A DNA stretch of 64,000 nucleotides, from NCBI GenBank assembly GCA_046290575.1, contig JBKAGX010000007.1:86918-150917 (forward strand), read 5' to 3'. The notes under the pieces were generated by a model. It was not told the DNA's origin. It did not search any database and saw only the letters and a list, made by a program, of their open reading frames with translations. Made by a program: the position numbers and the translations under genes. The DNA comes from JANQQJ01 sp046290575. GTDB lineage: Bacteria; Pseudomonadota; Alphaproteobacteria; SMXS01. Below, in pieces: positions 35,969 to 44,592 of this stretch. The first letter of the stretch is position 1, and every line of letters begins with the position of its first letter.

Positions 35969-37198
35969 ATGGATTTCAACGATACCCCGGAAGAAGCCGA
36001 GTTCCGTGCCGAAGTGCGCGCCTGGCTTGCCGACAATGTTCCGAGTGACTGGCGTGACCGCATGGTCAATGGCCGTTTCGGTGAAGTGTGTCGGGAATGG
36101 CAGAAGATTAAATATGATGGCGGCTGGGCCTGTGTGAACTGGCCAAAGGAATATGGTGGCCGGGGCCTGACGCCGATCCAGTCGGTGATTTGGAGTCAGG
36201 AAGAATCCAAGGTTGCGCCGCCCAGTGCAGCGATGCTGGTGGTCGGTCTGGGCATGACCGGGCCGATGCTTATGGTCCACGCCAATGACGAACAAAAGGC
36301 GCGGCTGCTGCCCAAGACCGCGAGTGCCGAGATCGTCTGGTGTCAGCTTTTCTCTGAACCTGCCGGCGGGTCGGACTTGGCGGCGCTGCGGACGAAGGCG
36401 ATCCCGGACGGTGATGAGTGGGTGATCAATGGCCAGAAAATCTGGTCTTCGGGCGCCCATGAATCCGATTGGGGCATTCTGGTAACGCGGACTGATCCGA
36501 CAGTGCCGAAGCACAAGGGCCTGACCTTCTTTGTGGTCGACATGAAAACACCGGGCATCGATCCGCGCCCGATCAAGCAGATTTCCGGTCAGGCCCATTT
36601 CAACGAAGTGTTCCTGAACGATGTGCGCATTCCCGACGCCAACCGCATCGGTGCGGTCGGCGATGGCTGGAAGGTCGCCATGACGACGCTGATGAATGAG
36701 CGGCTGGCCGTCGGTTCGTCCGGTGGCGCAGCGGGCCCTGCCGGCAATTTTGATTCGTTGTTTGAAATGGTGAAAGACATGGAAGGCGAGGATGGGCCGT
36801 TGATCGGTGACCCGTCCGTGCGTGAACGCCTTGCCGACTGGTATTGCCGCGAAGCGGGTATCCGCAACGTCAATGCGCGCACGGTCTCGGCCCTGTCGCG
36901 CGGCGATACGCCGGGTCCTGAAGCCTCGATTTCAAAGTTGATTCAAGGTCCGCAAAAGCAGGATATGGCGTCCTTCGGCATGGATCTTCAGGATATGGCC
37001 GGGGCACTGATCGACCCTGAAATGGCAGCCCGCCGGGCTGAATTCCAGTACTCGCTGCTGGGGTCACCCGCTGGCCGTATCGCCGGTGGCACGGACGAAA
37101 TCATGCGCAATATCATCGCCGAACGGGTGCTTGGCCTGCCGGGTGACATCCGTGTCGACAAGGACGTGCCCTTCAGCGACATCCCGACCGGAACATAG
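35969..37198 (+). CDS. Acyl-CoA dehydrogenase family protein
   Basis: A 409-residue flavoprotein of the acyl-CoA dehydrogenase superfamily: N-terminal helices (MDFNDTPEEAEFRAEVRAWL), the FAD-binding LFSEPAGGSDLA and QKIWSSGAHESDWG blocks, and a C-terminal GGTDEIMRNIIAERVLGLP. It should introduce a double bond next to a CoA thioester. The long NDVRIPDANRIG and MNERLAVGSSGG spacing resembles the enzymes used for branched, alicyclic or steroid acyl-CoA. It is followed by a hairpin that probably ends its transcript. Confidence 0.92.
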   Translation: MDFNDTPEEAEFRAEVRAWLADNVPSDWRDRMVNGRFGEVCREWQKIKYDGGWACVNWPKEYGGRGLTPIQSVIWSQEESKVAPPSAAMLVVGLGMTGPMLMVHANDEQKARLLPKTASAEIVWCQLFSEPAGGSDLAALRTKAIPDGDEWVINGQKIWSSGAHESDWGILVTRTDPTVPKHKGLTFFVVDMKTPGIDPRPIKQISGQAHFNEVFLNDVRIPDANRIGAVGDGWKVAMTTLMNERLAVGSSGGAAGPAGNFDSLFEMVKDMEGEDGPLIGDPSVRERLADWYCREAGIRNVNARTVSALSRGDTPGPEASISKLIQGPQKQDMASFGMDLQDMAGALIDPEMAARRAEFQYSLLGSPAGRIAGGTDEIMRNIIAERVLGLPGDIRVDKDVPFSDIPTGT

Positions 37199-37223
37199 GT
37201 CAGATCTTCGACCTAACTACGGC

Positions 37224-37267
37224 TGTCATCCCCGCGTTCGCCGCTAGGCGGCTCTTCGGGGATGACA
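37224..37267. terminator. Long hairpin between convergent genes
   Basis: TGTCATCCCCG (37224-37234) pairs perfectly with CGGGGATGACA (37257-37267), with a further GCCGC/GCGGC stem inside. It lies between the stops of the acyl-CoA dehydrogenase (+) and the epimerase (-) and likely ends both transcripts. The outer arms resemble the dispersed ATTCCCGC repeat family. Confidence 0.6.
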
Positions 37268-37279
37268 AATTGAGGGCAG

Positions 37280-38260
37280 TTACCCCCAAACCTCTGAACC
37301 GGGCGGCATCAGTGTACTGCCGTCATAGGTGAGTCCAGGCTCCCGGTCTTTGGCCAGCAACAACGGCCCGTCCAGATCGACCCAGTCGGCGCCCTGCGCT
37401 ATGAGCGCAGCGGGCGCCATCGCGAGCGACGTGCCGAGCATACAGCCGACCATGATTTTAAGGCCGCGGTCGCGCGCCGCATCGCGAAGCGCCAGCGCTT
37501 CGGTCAGGCCGCCTGCCTTGTCGAGCTTGATATTCACCGCCTGATATTTCTCTGCAATATCACCCAGCTCAGCGCGTGTGTGGATGCTTTCATCGGCACA
37601 GAGCGGGATCGGGCTGGAATTACCGCGCAGGATATCGTCCTCGCCCTCAGGCAGGGGTTGCTCGATAACAGCGACTTGCAGCTGCATAAGGTGAGGCAGC
37701 AGGAAATCCAGCTTACCCGGCGTCAGCGATTCATTGGCATCAACGATCAGGGTGCAATCGGGCGATGCCGCACGAACCGCGCGCAGGCGGGTCAGGTCGA
37801 TCTCATCCCCGGCCATCTTGACCTTCAATACGGGCCGGTCTGCAGCGGCTTCGGCGGCGGTGAGCAGGGCATCCGGCGTATCGATGCTGAGCGTAAATGC
37901 GGTGGTCAGCGGCTGGGGTTCGGCCAGTCCTGCAAGCTGCCAGACTGATCGCCCGGCCTGTTTTGCCTCCAGATCCCATAGCGCACAGTCCAGCGCATTG
38001 CGCGCAGCGCCCGGTGGTAAAATAGTCTGGACCATCTCCCGGTCTGTGCCGGCTTCAATGGCGGACTGAACTCCCTCAAGTTGATCGGCGACAGACCGGG
38101 CGCTCTCGTCATAACGGACATTGGGGCCGCATTCGCCGCGCCCGGTAAATCCATCAGCTTCAAGCTCGACGACAACCACATCGGTCGCAGTAGCTTCTCG
38201 CCGGGCGATGCGGAACACGCCCGCGACCGGCCAGCTTTCAATCGCGATGGTGAGTTTCAT
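37280..38260 (-). CDS. Dipeptide (L-Ala-D/L-Glu-type) epimerase, enolase superfamily
   Basis: A 326-residue muconate-lactonising/AEE-type enolase superfamily member. The catalytic lysines are in VLKVKMAG (KxK) and NIKLDKAGG, and the Mg ligands in VDANES, IEQPLPEGED and CADESIHT. N-terminal FRIARREATATDVVVVE matches dipeptide epimerases. It probably acts on murein-derived dipeptides, a task separate from the surrounding catabolic genes. ATG 38260 gives the family start; the extra upstream residues do not fit. Confidence 0.88.
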   Translation of the reverse strand: MKLTIAIESWPVAGVFRIARREATATDVVVVELEADGFTGRGECGPNVRYDESARSVADQLEGVQSAIEAGTDREMVQTILPPGAARNALDCALWDLEAKQAGRSVWQLAGLAEPQPLTTAFTLSIDTPDALLTAAEAAADRPVLKVKMAGDEIDLTRLRAVRAASPDCTLIVDANESLTPGKLDFLLPHLMQLQVAVIEQPLPEGEDDILRGNSSPIPLCADESIHTRAELGDIAEKYQAVNIKLDKAGGLTEALALRDAARDRGLKIMVGCMLGTSLAMAPAALIAQGADWVDLDGPLLLAKDREPGLTYDGSTLMPPGSEVWG

Positions 38261-38328
38261 GTCTTTTGGGTGGTCTGTTGCGGCAGGAGGCGACATTATA
38301 CGCGCAACCGAGAACAGGGAGACAGCAT

Positions 38329-39144
38329 ATGTCACAGCCGCAGGTACAAACCGACGCCGATTCAGAAGTCCTTTACGAGGTCGCCGATCACATCGCGACC
38401 ATAACCCTCAACGCGCCCGACCGGATGAACACCATCTCCGGCGAGATGCTCAACACACTCACAGAAATTCTGCTGACCGCCGACCGCGACCCGGACGTCC
38501 GCTGCATCGTGATGACCGGTAATGGCCGCGCCTTCTGCGCCGGGCTTGATCTGCGTGGGGCCAGCCAGGGCGGCACGGGCCTGAGCGGTGCGTCTCAAAC
38601 CACCAATCTGGATGTCCGTGCGACGCCGCCCACGGTGATGCACAATCTTGATACGCCGCTGATCTGTGCGCTGAATGGCGGCGCGGCGGGTTACGGCATG
38701 GATATGGCCATGGGCTGTGATATCCGCATCATGGGCACATCGGGCAAGCTGTCTGCTGCTTTTACCAAGCGCGGGCTGCTGCCCGAGTCAGGTGGTACCT
38801 GGATTCTGCCGCGGCTGCTGGGCTGGGCCAAGGCAGCCGAGGTGATCTTCACTGGCCGTACCTTGGGCGCGGAAGAGTGCCTGGAATATGGCCTGGTCAA
38901 TCACGTTGTCGCCGATGAAGAGGTGCAGGGCACGGCACGCGAACTGGCCGCTGAAATCGCCTCGAACGCACCGCTCGCCGTGGCCGCCGCCAAACGGATG
39001 ATGCGCATGGGCCTGAAAGAAACCTTCGACGAGCACGTCCACCACGTCTTCCTGCAGCTGCTGCCGCTGATGCGCACCAAGGACTTCGGCGAAGGCGTCA
39101 AGGCATTCATGGAAAAACGCGAGCCCGATTTCCAGGGGAAATAA
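38329..39144 (+). CDS. Enoyl-CoA hydratase/isomerase family protein
   Basis: A 271-residue crotonase: ITLNAPDRMNTISGEM, VMTGNGRAFCAGLDLRG (oxyanion hole), NGGAAGYGMDMAMGCDIRI and KRGLLPESGGTWILPRLLG with the catalytic Glu in PESGG. It hydrates or isomerises an enoyl-CoA and fits with the acyl-CoA dehydrogenase one gene upstream. ATG 38329 has a GGGAG site upstream. It has a longer-than-usual spacer (about residues 78-100, Gly/Ser/Thr-rich) after the oxyanion block. Confidence 0.92.
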   Translation: MSQPQVQTDADSEVLYEVADHIATITLNAPDRMNTISGEMLNTLTEILLTADRDPDVRCIVMTGNGRAFCAGLDLRGASQGGTGLSGASQTTNLDVRATPPTVMHNLDTPLICALNGGAAGYGMDMAMGCDIRIMGTSGKLSAAFTKRGLLPESGGTWILPRLLGWAKAAEVIFTGRTLGAEECLEYGLVNHVVADEEVQGTARELAAEIASNAPLAVAAAKRMMRMGLKETFDEHVHHVFLQLLPLMRTKDFGEGVKAFMEKREPDFQGK

Positions 39145-39162
39145 GTTCCGCGTCAAATCTGC

Positions 39163-39205
39163 CCCTCACCCCGACCCTCTCCCTTTGGAAGAGGGAGGGT
39201 GAGGG
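39163..39205. repeat. CCCTCACC/GGTGAGGG intergenic hairpin
   Basis: CCCTCACC (39163-39170) pairs with GGTGAGGG (39198-39205) and CCCTCT (39175-39180) with AGAGGG (39190-39195). It sits between the convergent hydratase and VOC genes and could act as a terminator. A second copy of the family lies at 62119-62222. Confidence 0.65.
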
Positions 39206-39227
39206 ACGGTTTTTAAAAAACGGGCTG

Positions 39228-40124
39228 TTACTCCGCCGCAACCGCCGCCGGCACGGTCTCGGCCAGGGCTGGATCGTCGTCATGGACCTGCACCAGTTCC
39301 AGATAGGAATCGTGGAAATAGACGAAGGACACGTCGCCGCCGCCGTCCGGGAATGATTCGCGGGTGACATCCAGCACGCCCTTTTTGTTCCAGGCACCCA
39401 TGCGGAAGTGGGAATAGCCGGCTTCGCGGAAAATGTCCTCGGTCCAGCGCGGCTCAATCCCGTTGCCCTCCAGCGGGGTCAGCAGCACGATGGTGATGCC
39501 GGGTTTCTCGCGGCGCAGGCAGGTGGCATTGGCATAGCCATAGAAGTCGGCCGTGCCCAGATTTTCCATGTCGAAATGGGTGCACCAGTCGGCGGCGATC
39601 TGGTCCAGCTGGTCCGGCGCCGTGCAGATATAGATGACGTTGTTCTCGGCGCGCGTCGCCTGGGTCGGACCCAGTTCGAAGACCTGCTTCTGGGGGCCGC
39701 GCACCAGTATCCAGTCAGCGTCGCCTGACTTGAAAGCCGCTTCATGTTCAGGCGTGCCGATGCAGGTCACCAAATCTTCGGCCTGCCACGCCTCATAAAG
39801 CCCGCGCGGATCTGCATGGGTCAGCCGAAAAAACGTATCGCCGACGCGGGGGCGATCCGTCGCCGGGCGCTCGACCGCCGTGTAGGAGGTGAAGCTGTCC
39901 ATCTCGATATAATCGACGTCTTCCTGGCTGCCGCGGTTCCAGATGTATTGGCGGCCCAGGCCGGGATACATATTCTCAATCAGCGTGCGGAACCCGGCGA
40001 GTTCAAGAAAGCGTAGCGCGCCTTTCAGCTCTCCCGTTATCGGGATGTCCTTTTGCACCGCGTCTTCCGGTGGCATGGCTTCGATGATGGTGGTGCCGTA
40101 ATGGGCGATGGATGGCGATCCCAT
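39228..40124 (-). CDS. VOC (glyoxalase-like) family protein
   Basis: A 298-residue protein with two vicinal-oxygen-chelate-like repeats (about residues 30-130 and 145-290). The second contains VIYICTAPDQLDQIA, GYSHFRMGAW and the closing strand SFVYFHDSYLELVQV. VOC proteins include dioxygenases, glyoxalases and epimerases; metal ligands could be H/E residues in these strands, but I cannot assign an activity. It is divergent from a second VOC gene 110 bp away, suggesting joint regulation in the catabolic cluster. Confidence 0.78.
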   Translation of the reverse strand: MGSPSIAHYGTTIIEAMPPEDAVQKDIPITGELKGALRFLELAGFRTLIENMYPGLGRQYIWNRGSQEDVDYIEMDSFTSYTAVERPATDRPRVGDTFFRLTHADPRGLYEAWQAEDLVTCIGTPEHEAAFKSGDADWILVRGPQKQVFELGPTQATRAENNVIYICTAPDQLDQIAADWCTHFDMENLGTADFYGYANATCLRREKPGITIVLLTPLEGNGIEPRWTEDIFREAGYSHFRMGAWNKKGVLDVTRESFPDGGGDVSFVYFHDSYLELVQVHDDDPALAETVPAAVAAE

Positions 40125-40234
40125 GATCCTTGACCCTTCTGCGTGATTCTCGTTTCGCTGATGACCCTAGCAGAGCCGGGGCCAGTGGCCTAGTATCACC
40201 AGCACGCATGACTTTATGAAACGGGAAGGTTTCT

Positions 40235-41098
40235 ATGATGAAGATGGTCCAGACCCATCACGGCATCAGCTGTTCGGATATCGTCGCGACCAAGCGGGTG
40301 CTGAAAGTGCTTGGCTTTCATGGGCACCAGCCCGGCGCGCCGGAACCGCTGGTCTATAGGAATACCGCCGATGACTATATCGGCCAGATCACCGCGCCTG
40401 TGCTGGGGGACGAGTACCACACCCATTATGTGGAAAACACCGACACCGGCCACCAGGTCGATCTGATCGAAATTCAGCCGGAAGCCCTCACCCCGCGTGC
40501 CTGGGACGTGCCCGCCCAGGGCGATCTGGTGATCGGCTTTCCGGTCGATGACCCGATGGAGATGTATAAGGCGATGCAGGCCGCCGACCCGGATTGCCAA
40601 TATTCAGAGCCCTTTGAGGTGCCTGAGGAAGACGGCATTCGTTTTATCTGGCGTGACGGACAGCACTCTATCCTGACGCGGAACAAAGACCCTTTCGCGA
40701 TCCTGCACTACAACACCAAAGACTGGCCGCGTGCCCGCAGCTTCTATGAAGATGTGTTGCAGGTTGGTGTCGAAGCGCTGGAGGGCAGGGAAGCAGGCTG
40801 CGACCGCTTTGCCCTTACCGGCATCAAGGGCCGCATGGATGTGGAAGTGCGCGACAGCACGCCCCGGCTCGACTTCCGCGCCTGGGGCAAGCATTACCCG
40901 TCCGCCAATCACTTCCGGCTGATCGAGCGGGACGTTGCCCATATCGAGGCCAAGATCGCCGAAAACCACGAGCTTGGGTTCGTCATCCCGTCGCTGGGCG
41001 GCTTTGTCTTCGTCCATGGCCCCACGTCGGAAACCATCGAAATGTTCGACAAGAGTTTTGTTCCCGGTGCCCTCGCGGACGCCGAGGCGGCGGAGTGA
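40235..41098 (+). CDS. VOC (glyoxalase/extradiol-like) family protein
   Basis: A 287-residue two-domain VOC protein. MVQTHHGISCSDIVATKRVLKVLGFHGHQ is a typical first beta-alpha unit, YHTHYVENTDTGHQVDLIEIQ its closing strand, and the second domain starts AILHYNTKDWPRARSFYEDVLQ and ends FVFVHGPTSETIEMFDKS. The H...H...E pattern would suit a divalent metal, as in ring-cleavage enzymes, but this is inference. It stands alone on the plus strand, facing the VOC gene at 39228. Confidence 0.78.
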   Translation: MMKMVQTHHGISCSDIVATKRVLKVLGFHGHQPGAPEPLVYRNTADDYIGQITAPVLGDEYHTHYVENTDTGHQVDLIEIQPEALTPRAWDVPAQGDLVIGFPVDDPMEMYKAMQAADPDCQYSEPFEVPEEDGIRFIWRDGQHSILTRNKDPFAILHYNTKDWPRARSFYEDVLQVGVEALEGREAGCDRFALTGIKGRMDVEVRDSTPRLDFRAWGKHYPSANHFRLIERDVAHIEAKIAENHELGFVIPSLGGFVFVHGPTSETIEMFDKSFVPGALADAEAAE

Positions 41099-41113
41099 CG
41101 GCATAGACCCGTC

Positions 41114-41133
41114 ATTCCCGCTTGCGCGGGAAT
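41114..41133. repeat. ATTCCCGC-N4-GCGGGAAT palindrome
   Basis: Perfect 8-bp arms (41114-41121 and 41126-41133) around TTGC, between the convergent VOC and SDR genes. It is the same element as at 10306 and 61041. Confidence 0.75.
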
Positions 41134-41147
41134 AACGGCCAAATCTG

Positions 41148-41915
41148 CTAAAGCCCGCCGGTCACCGAGAGGATTTGCCCGGTCACCCAGCTTGAGGCGT
41201 CGGAGGCGAGGTACACCGCAGCGGGTGCGATGTCTTCTTCGGCGCCCATGCGCTTCAAGGGAATGCCGATCATATCGACCACACCGGGCAGCATTTCGTC
41301 GGTGAGGTTGAGCGCTTCCATGAAGACTTCCGTGGGAATCGGGCCCGGTGCGATGGCGTTGACGCGGATCTTCGGCGCCAGTTCGAGCGCCAGGGTCTGC
41401 GTCAGTTGGTTGACGCCGGCTTTCGCTGCGCCGTAGGGCCCGTTATTGGGCGAGCCCTTGGCCGCTGCCACGGACGAGATGTTAATCACCGTGCCGCCGT
41501 CTTCCATCTTGCGCGCGGCCGCGACCGATCCCAGCCAGACGGCTTTCAGATTGAGGCCGGACTGGAAATCCCACTGGGATTCGGGCGTGTCGATCAGGTC
41601 GCGCATCACCCGGTCATCGGCACCGCCGGCATTGTTGACCCAGCAGGTCAGCTTGCCGAGCTGCTTGACCGTCTCATCGGCGAGATTGTTGATCTCGTCG
41701 GTGACCATCATGTCGGTGGTGATGGCTGCTGCATTGCGGCCCAGCGCGCGGATCTCGTCCGCGACCGCCTCGATTTCGTTGGTGCGACGTGCCGCCACGG
41801 CCACATCGGCACCGGCTTCGGCCAATGCCAGTGCGATAGCGCGGCCAATGCCGCGCCCGGCACCTGTGACGACGGCCACTTGGCCATCCAGGCGGAATTG
41901 ATCCATGACGCTCAT
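41148..41915 (-). CDS. SDR family oxidoreductase
   Basis: A 255-residue classical SDR: TGAGRGIG, NNAGG, and the Tyr-Lys pair in YGAAK, with the Ser in ISSVAA. It is a close paralogue of the SDR at 48963: both start MSV.DQFRLDG and end SDASSWVTGQ.L.VTGG. The two may act on different steps or stereoisomers of one pathway. Its gene lies at the downstream end of a minus-strand run that includes the P450. Confidence 0.9.
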   Translation of the reverse strand: MSVMDQFRLDGQVAVVTGAGRGIGRAIALALAEAGADVAVAARRTNEIEAVADEIRALGRNAAAITTDMMVTDEINNLADETVKQLGKLTCWVNNAGGADDRVMRDLIDTPESQWDFQSGLNLKAVWLGSVAAARKMEDGGTVINISSVAAAKGSPNNGPYGAAKAGVNQLTQTLALELAPKIRVNAIAPGPIPTEVFMEALNLTDEMLPGVVDMIGIPLKRMGAEEDIAPAAVYLASDASSWVTGQILSVTGGL

Positions 41916-41939
41916 AATGTACTCCCCATTGTAATAGAA

Positions 41940-42019
41940 CCGTTCGTCCTGAGCTTGTCGAAGTACGAACGGACAAGACCCGTTCGATAAGACCCTTCGA
42001 GAGGCTCAGGGCGAACGGG
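41940..42019. repeat. Double hairpin, CCTGAGC/TCGAAG family
   Basis: CCGTTCGT (41940-41947) pairs with ACGAACGG (41965-41972), and CCCGTTCG (41979-41986) with CGAACGGG (42012-42019). The loops carry CCTGAGCTTGTCGAAG and its reverse-complement-like partner. The element fills the gap between the P450 stop and the SDR start. Confidence 0.75.
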
Positions 42020-42034
42020 ATTGGTTTATGGTGT

Positions 42035-43324
42035 TTAACCCTTCTTCTTGTCGAAGGTGATATGCAGTTCCTTCATCGGCCGCAGGCAGAAGTTCGGATG
42101 GTGCCGGAACTTGTTGCCTTCGGTCAGTTCGAAATCGTCGATGCGGTCGGTGAAGGCCTTGAAGCTCCAATAGAGCTCGCGGCGGGCCAGCGGTGCGCCC
42201 AGACAGTGATGAATGCCCGAGCCGAAGCCGACATGCGAGCCGGCATTCTTACGCTCCAGATTGATGTCGTTCGGGCATTCGAAGTGCCGCGGGTCACGGT
42301 TGGCCGCCGCATAGCGGATATTGACCATCGCGCCTTCGGGAATGGTTACCCCATGCAGTTCAACGTCCTTGGCGGCCTGGCGGAACAGTCCCTGGACCGG
42401 CCCTTCCAGCCGAACGACTTCTTCACAGAAGTTGCGCAGATACTTGTCCGGGTCCGAGCGCAACTGTTCCCAGACCGGCCGGTTGCGGCCCAGCAGCATG
42501 ACGCCGTGGGCAATCGCGTTGGTGGTGGTTTCCGAGCCGCCGACAAAGGTGTCCGCCATCATTTCCGAATGCAGCTCATTGTCGTTGAGCGTGCGGCCCC
42601 ATTCGGGGATTTCGTTGTTGACCAGGTCAGACAGCAGGGTGTCGTCCGGCTGTTTGCGCAGCCGCTCGAAGATCGGCTGGAAGTAATGCTGCGCCTCGAT
42701 CTCCTGCTCGACCGACCAGCGTTCCTCCTCTTCAGTCTGCATCATGCCCAGCCGCTGCACCCACGCATCGGTCCAGGCCTTGATCTGCCAGATATCCTCT
42801 TCCTTGGCGCCCATCTGCTTGCCAATGGTCAGCAAGGGCAGGGGCACGGCGAACTGGCGCACCCACTCGCATTCGCCGTCGTCGATGAACTCGTCCATCA
42901 ATTCATAGGCCAGGTTCTCGACGAACGGGTCCAGGTCCTTGATCTTGCCGGCGCGGAACGCGACGTCGAACATGGCGCGCATTTGCTTGTGGTTAGGGTC
43001 GTCGCGGCCCGCCAGGGTCGGCGCGGGCAGCCAGCCTTTGGTCTCATAGAGTTCGCGCATGCGCTTGGCCCGGTCACTGTCCAGCGCGGCGCGATTGTCC
43101 TTGCGCTCATTGGTAAAGTTTTCGGTGTCCATCAGAATGGCGCGGATGTCGGCATAGCGCGTCACAACATAGAACCCGGTGATCGGGTCCTGCCACACCG
43201 GCGCTTCTTCGCGCAGCACATCATAGGCCGGATACGGACACTCCTGAATCTCGGCGTCGAGAAGGTTTACGTCGTCGGGCGAGCCCGGAATGATCGGGTC
43301 GTCCATGCGATTGACTTCGGTCAT
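42035..43324 (-). CDS. Cytochrome P450
   Basis: A 429-residue bacterial class I P450. The I-helix motif is FVGGSETTTNAI, the K-helix ExxR is in CEEVVRLEGPV, and the haem-binding Cys is in FGSGIHHCLGAPLARREL. It should hydroxylate a hydrophobic substrate and needs a ferredoxin and reductase, neither of which is encoded nearby. The setting among CoA ligase, SDR and TonB genes points to terpenoid, steroid or alkyl-chain oxidation (inference). ATG 43306 is an alternative start. Confidence 0.95.
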   Translation of the reverse strand: MTEVNRMDDPIIPGSPDDVNLLDAEIQECPYPAYDVLREEAPVWQDPITGFYVVTRYADIRAILMDTENFTNERKDNRAALDSDRAKRMRELYETKGWLPAPTLAGRDDPNHKQMRAMFDVAFRAGKIKDLDPFVENLAYELMDEFIDDGECEWVRQFAVPLPLLTIGKQMGAKEEDIWQIKAWTDAWVQRLGMMQTEEEERWSVEQEIEAQHYFQPIFERLRKQPDDTLLSDLVNNEIPEWGRTLNDNELHSEMMADTFVGGSETTTNAIAHGVMLLGRNRPVWEQLRSDPDKYLRNFCEEVVRLEGPVQGLFRQAAKDVELHGVTIPEGAMVNIRYAAANRDPRHFECPNDINLERKNAGSHVGFGSGIHHCLGAPLARRELYWSFKAFTDRIDDFELTEGNKFRHHPNFCLRPMKELHITFDKKKG

Positions 43325-43421
43325 CGTATTCCCCTGGATAAATCTACCTGCTTCCCCATCCTCATCTTAGGGAGGCGGGGTTTACCTTCAAGGGTGAATT
43401 TAAGCCGACCGCGCGGGCGGA

Positions 43422-44498
43422 CTACTTCTTTTTGGCCGGTTTCTTCTTCGGCACGTTGACCAGGCCCTTGCCCATGATCCAGGGCAGATCGAGGAAGGTT
43501 TTGATGCCCGGTTCTGCGTCGCAGACATAAGGGATGGCGTTTACGGCATGGGTGGCCGTCGACATCAGGCCGCCATCGACCCACATCGGCGACAGTTCGA
43601 TGCGGATATTCGGCTCGCCCTTGATGGCGACGGAATGGACGCCCTGCGGCCAGTCCTTGCCGACGCTTTCATGCATCCGCCAGACGGTCTCATGCACGAT
43701 CACCTTCTTGCGGCCGACCATGCCGGCCCACTCCCAGCGCTGGCCCGCGACGGTTCCTTTTTTGACGGTCCCGGCGGCTGTCTTCAGGTTCTTTTTTGCC
43801 AGTTCACGGGTCGTTTTGTCGGTGATCTTGTCGAGTTTGACGCCCAGCCCGTCGGCAACCATCTGAATGTTCTCGCGGAACAGGCCGGTCAGCCAGTTTG
43901 AATAGCGCGCGGCCGCCTCGCGGAACTCTGCAGGCGTCTTCCCGAAGTTCATCATGTCGAACATCACTTCGGGCGACGGGTAATATTCGAAGTTGGAGAT
44001 CTCCTGCACATAGACCTGGTCGATCTTGTTTGACAGGGAGGACATGGTCAGCGGCAACAGGTCACCAACCCAGCCAGGATTAACCCCGCTGGAATGGAAA
44101 GTCGTGCCGCCTTTCTTGCAGGCCGCGTTCAACCGGCGCACCACGGACGGGCCATGCACTTTGGGATACATGTAGCCGACTGTGGTGATGACGTTCTTGC
44201 CCGACGCCAGCAGCTTGCAGATGGTGGCGATGTCGGCATCCGGGTCGTCGCCATAGACCAGCGACGGCAGCGGTGTGTGGATCACCACATCGGCCTTGGT
44301 GTTCAGGATTTCATCGATATCGTTGGTCGCCGTAACGCCCAGCTTTTTGATTCCGGCGATCGTGCCCGCATCCTGCCCGGCCTTTTCGTCCGAATAGACA
44401 TAGAGGCCCGCCAGCGACATGCCCTTGCGTTCGGCGACCGCCTGCATGGCGTGCGTGCCTACATTCCCGCTGGACCACTGAATTACTTTGTATGGCAT
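43422..44498 (-). CDS. DapB/diaminopentanoate-dehydrogenase-like oxidoreductase (copy 1)
   Basis: A 358-residue protein with an N-terminal Rossmann domain (YKVIQWSSGNVGTHAM) resembling dihydrodipicolinate reductase and a C-terminal domain like that of 2,4-diaminopentanoate/amine dehydrogenases. HTPLPSLVYGDDPDADI and SGVNPGWVGDLLPL are strongly conserved with the next gene. It is not a true DapB: the lysine-pathway motif is absent and length is greater. Substrate unknown. The last residues are a lysine-rich tail (VPKKKPAKKK). TTG 44501 precedes the chosen ATG. Confidence 0.82.
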   Translation of the reverse strand: MPYKVIQWSSGNVGTHAMQAVAERKGMSLAGLYVYSDEKAGQDAGTIAGIKKLGVTATNDIDEILNTKADVVIHTPLPSLVYGDDPDADIATICKLLASGKNVITTVGYMYPKVHGPSVVRRLNAACKKGGTTFHSSGVNPGWVGDLLPLTMSSLSNKIDQVYVQEISNFEYYPSPEVMFDMMNFGKTPAEFREAAARYSNWLTGLFRENIQMVADGLGVKLDKITDKTTRELAKKNLKTAAGTVKKGTVAGQRWEWAGMVGRKKVIVHETVWRMHESVGKDWPQGVHSVAIKGEPNIRIELSPMWVDGGLMSTATHAVNAIPYVCDAEPGIKTFLDLPWIMGKGLVNVPKKKPAKKK

Positions 44499-44592
44499 CA
44501 AAGCCTCCCCATTGTTACAGGCGCGTTACCCTACACGGCAGACCCGCTTGGCCCAACAGGATATGGGCGCAAGAGGAGATTGGATTGTTACC

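Noticed and set aside
42062..43459. 465-codon open frame on the plus strand
   Set aside because: It is antisense to the cytochrome P450, whose haem and I-helix motifs are intact; the plus-strand product has no recognisable motif and is a codon-bias shadow.
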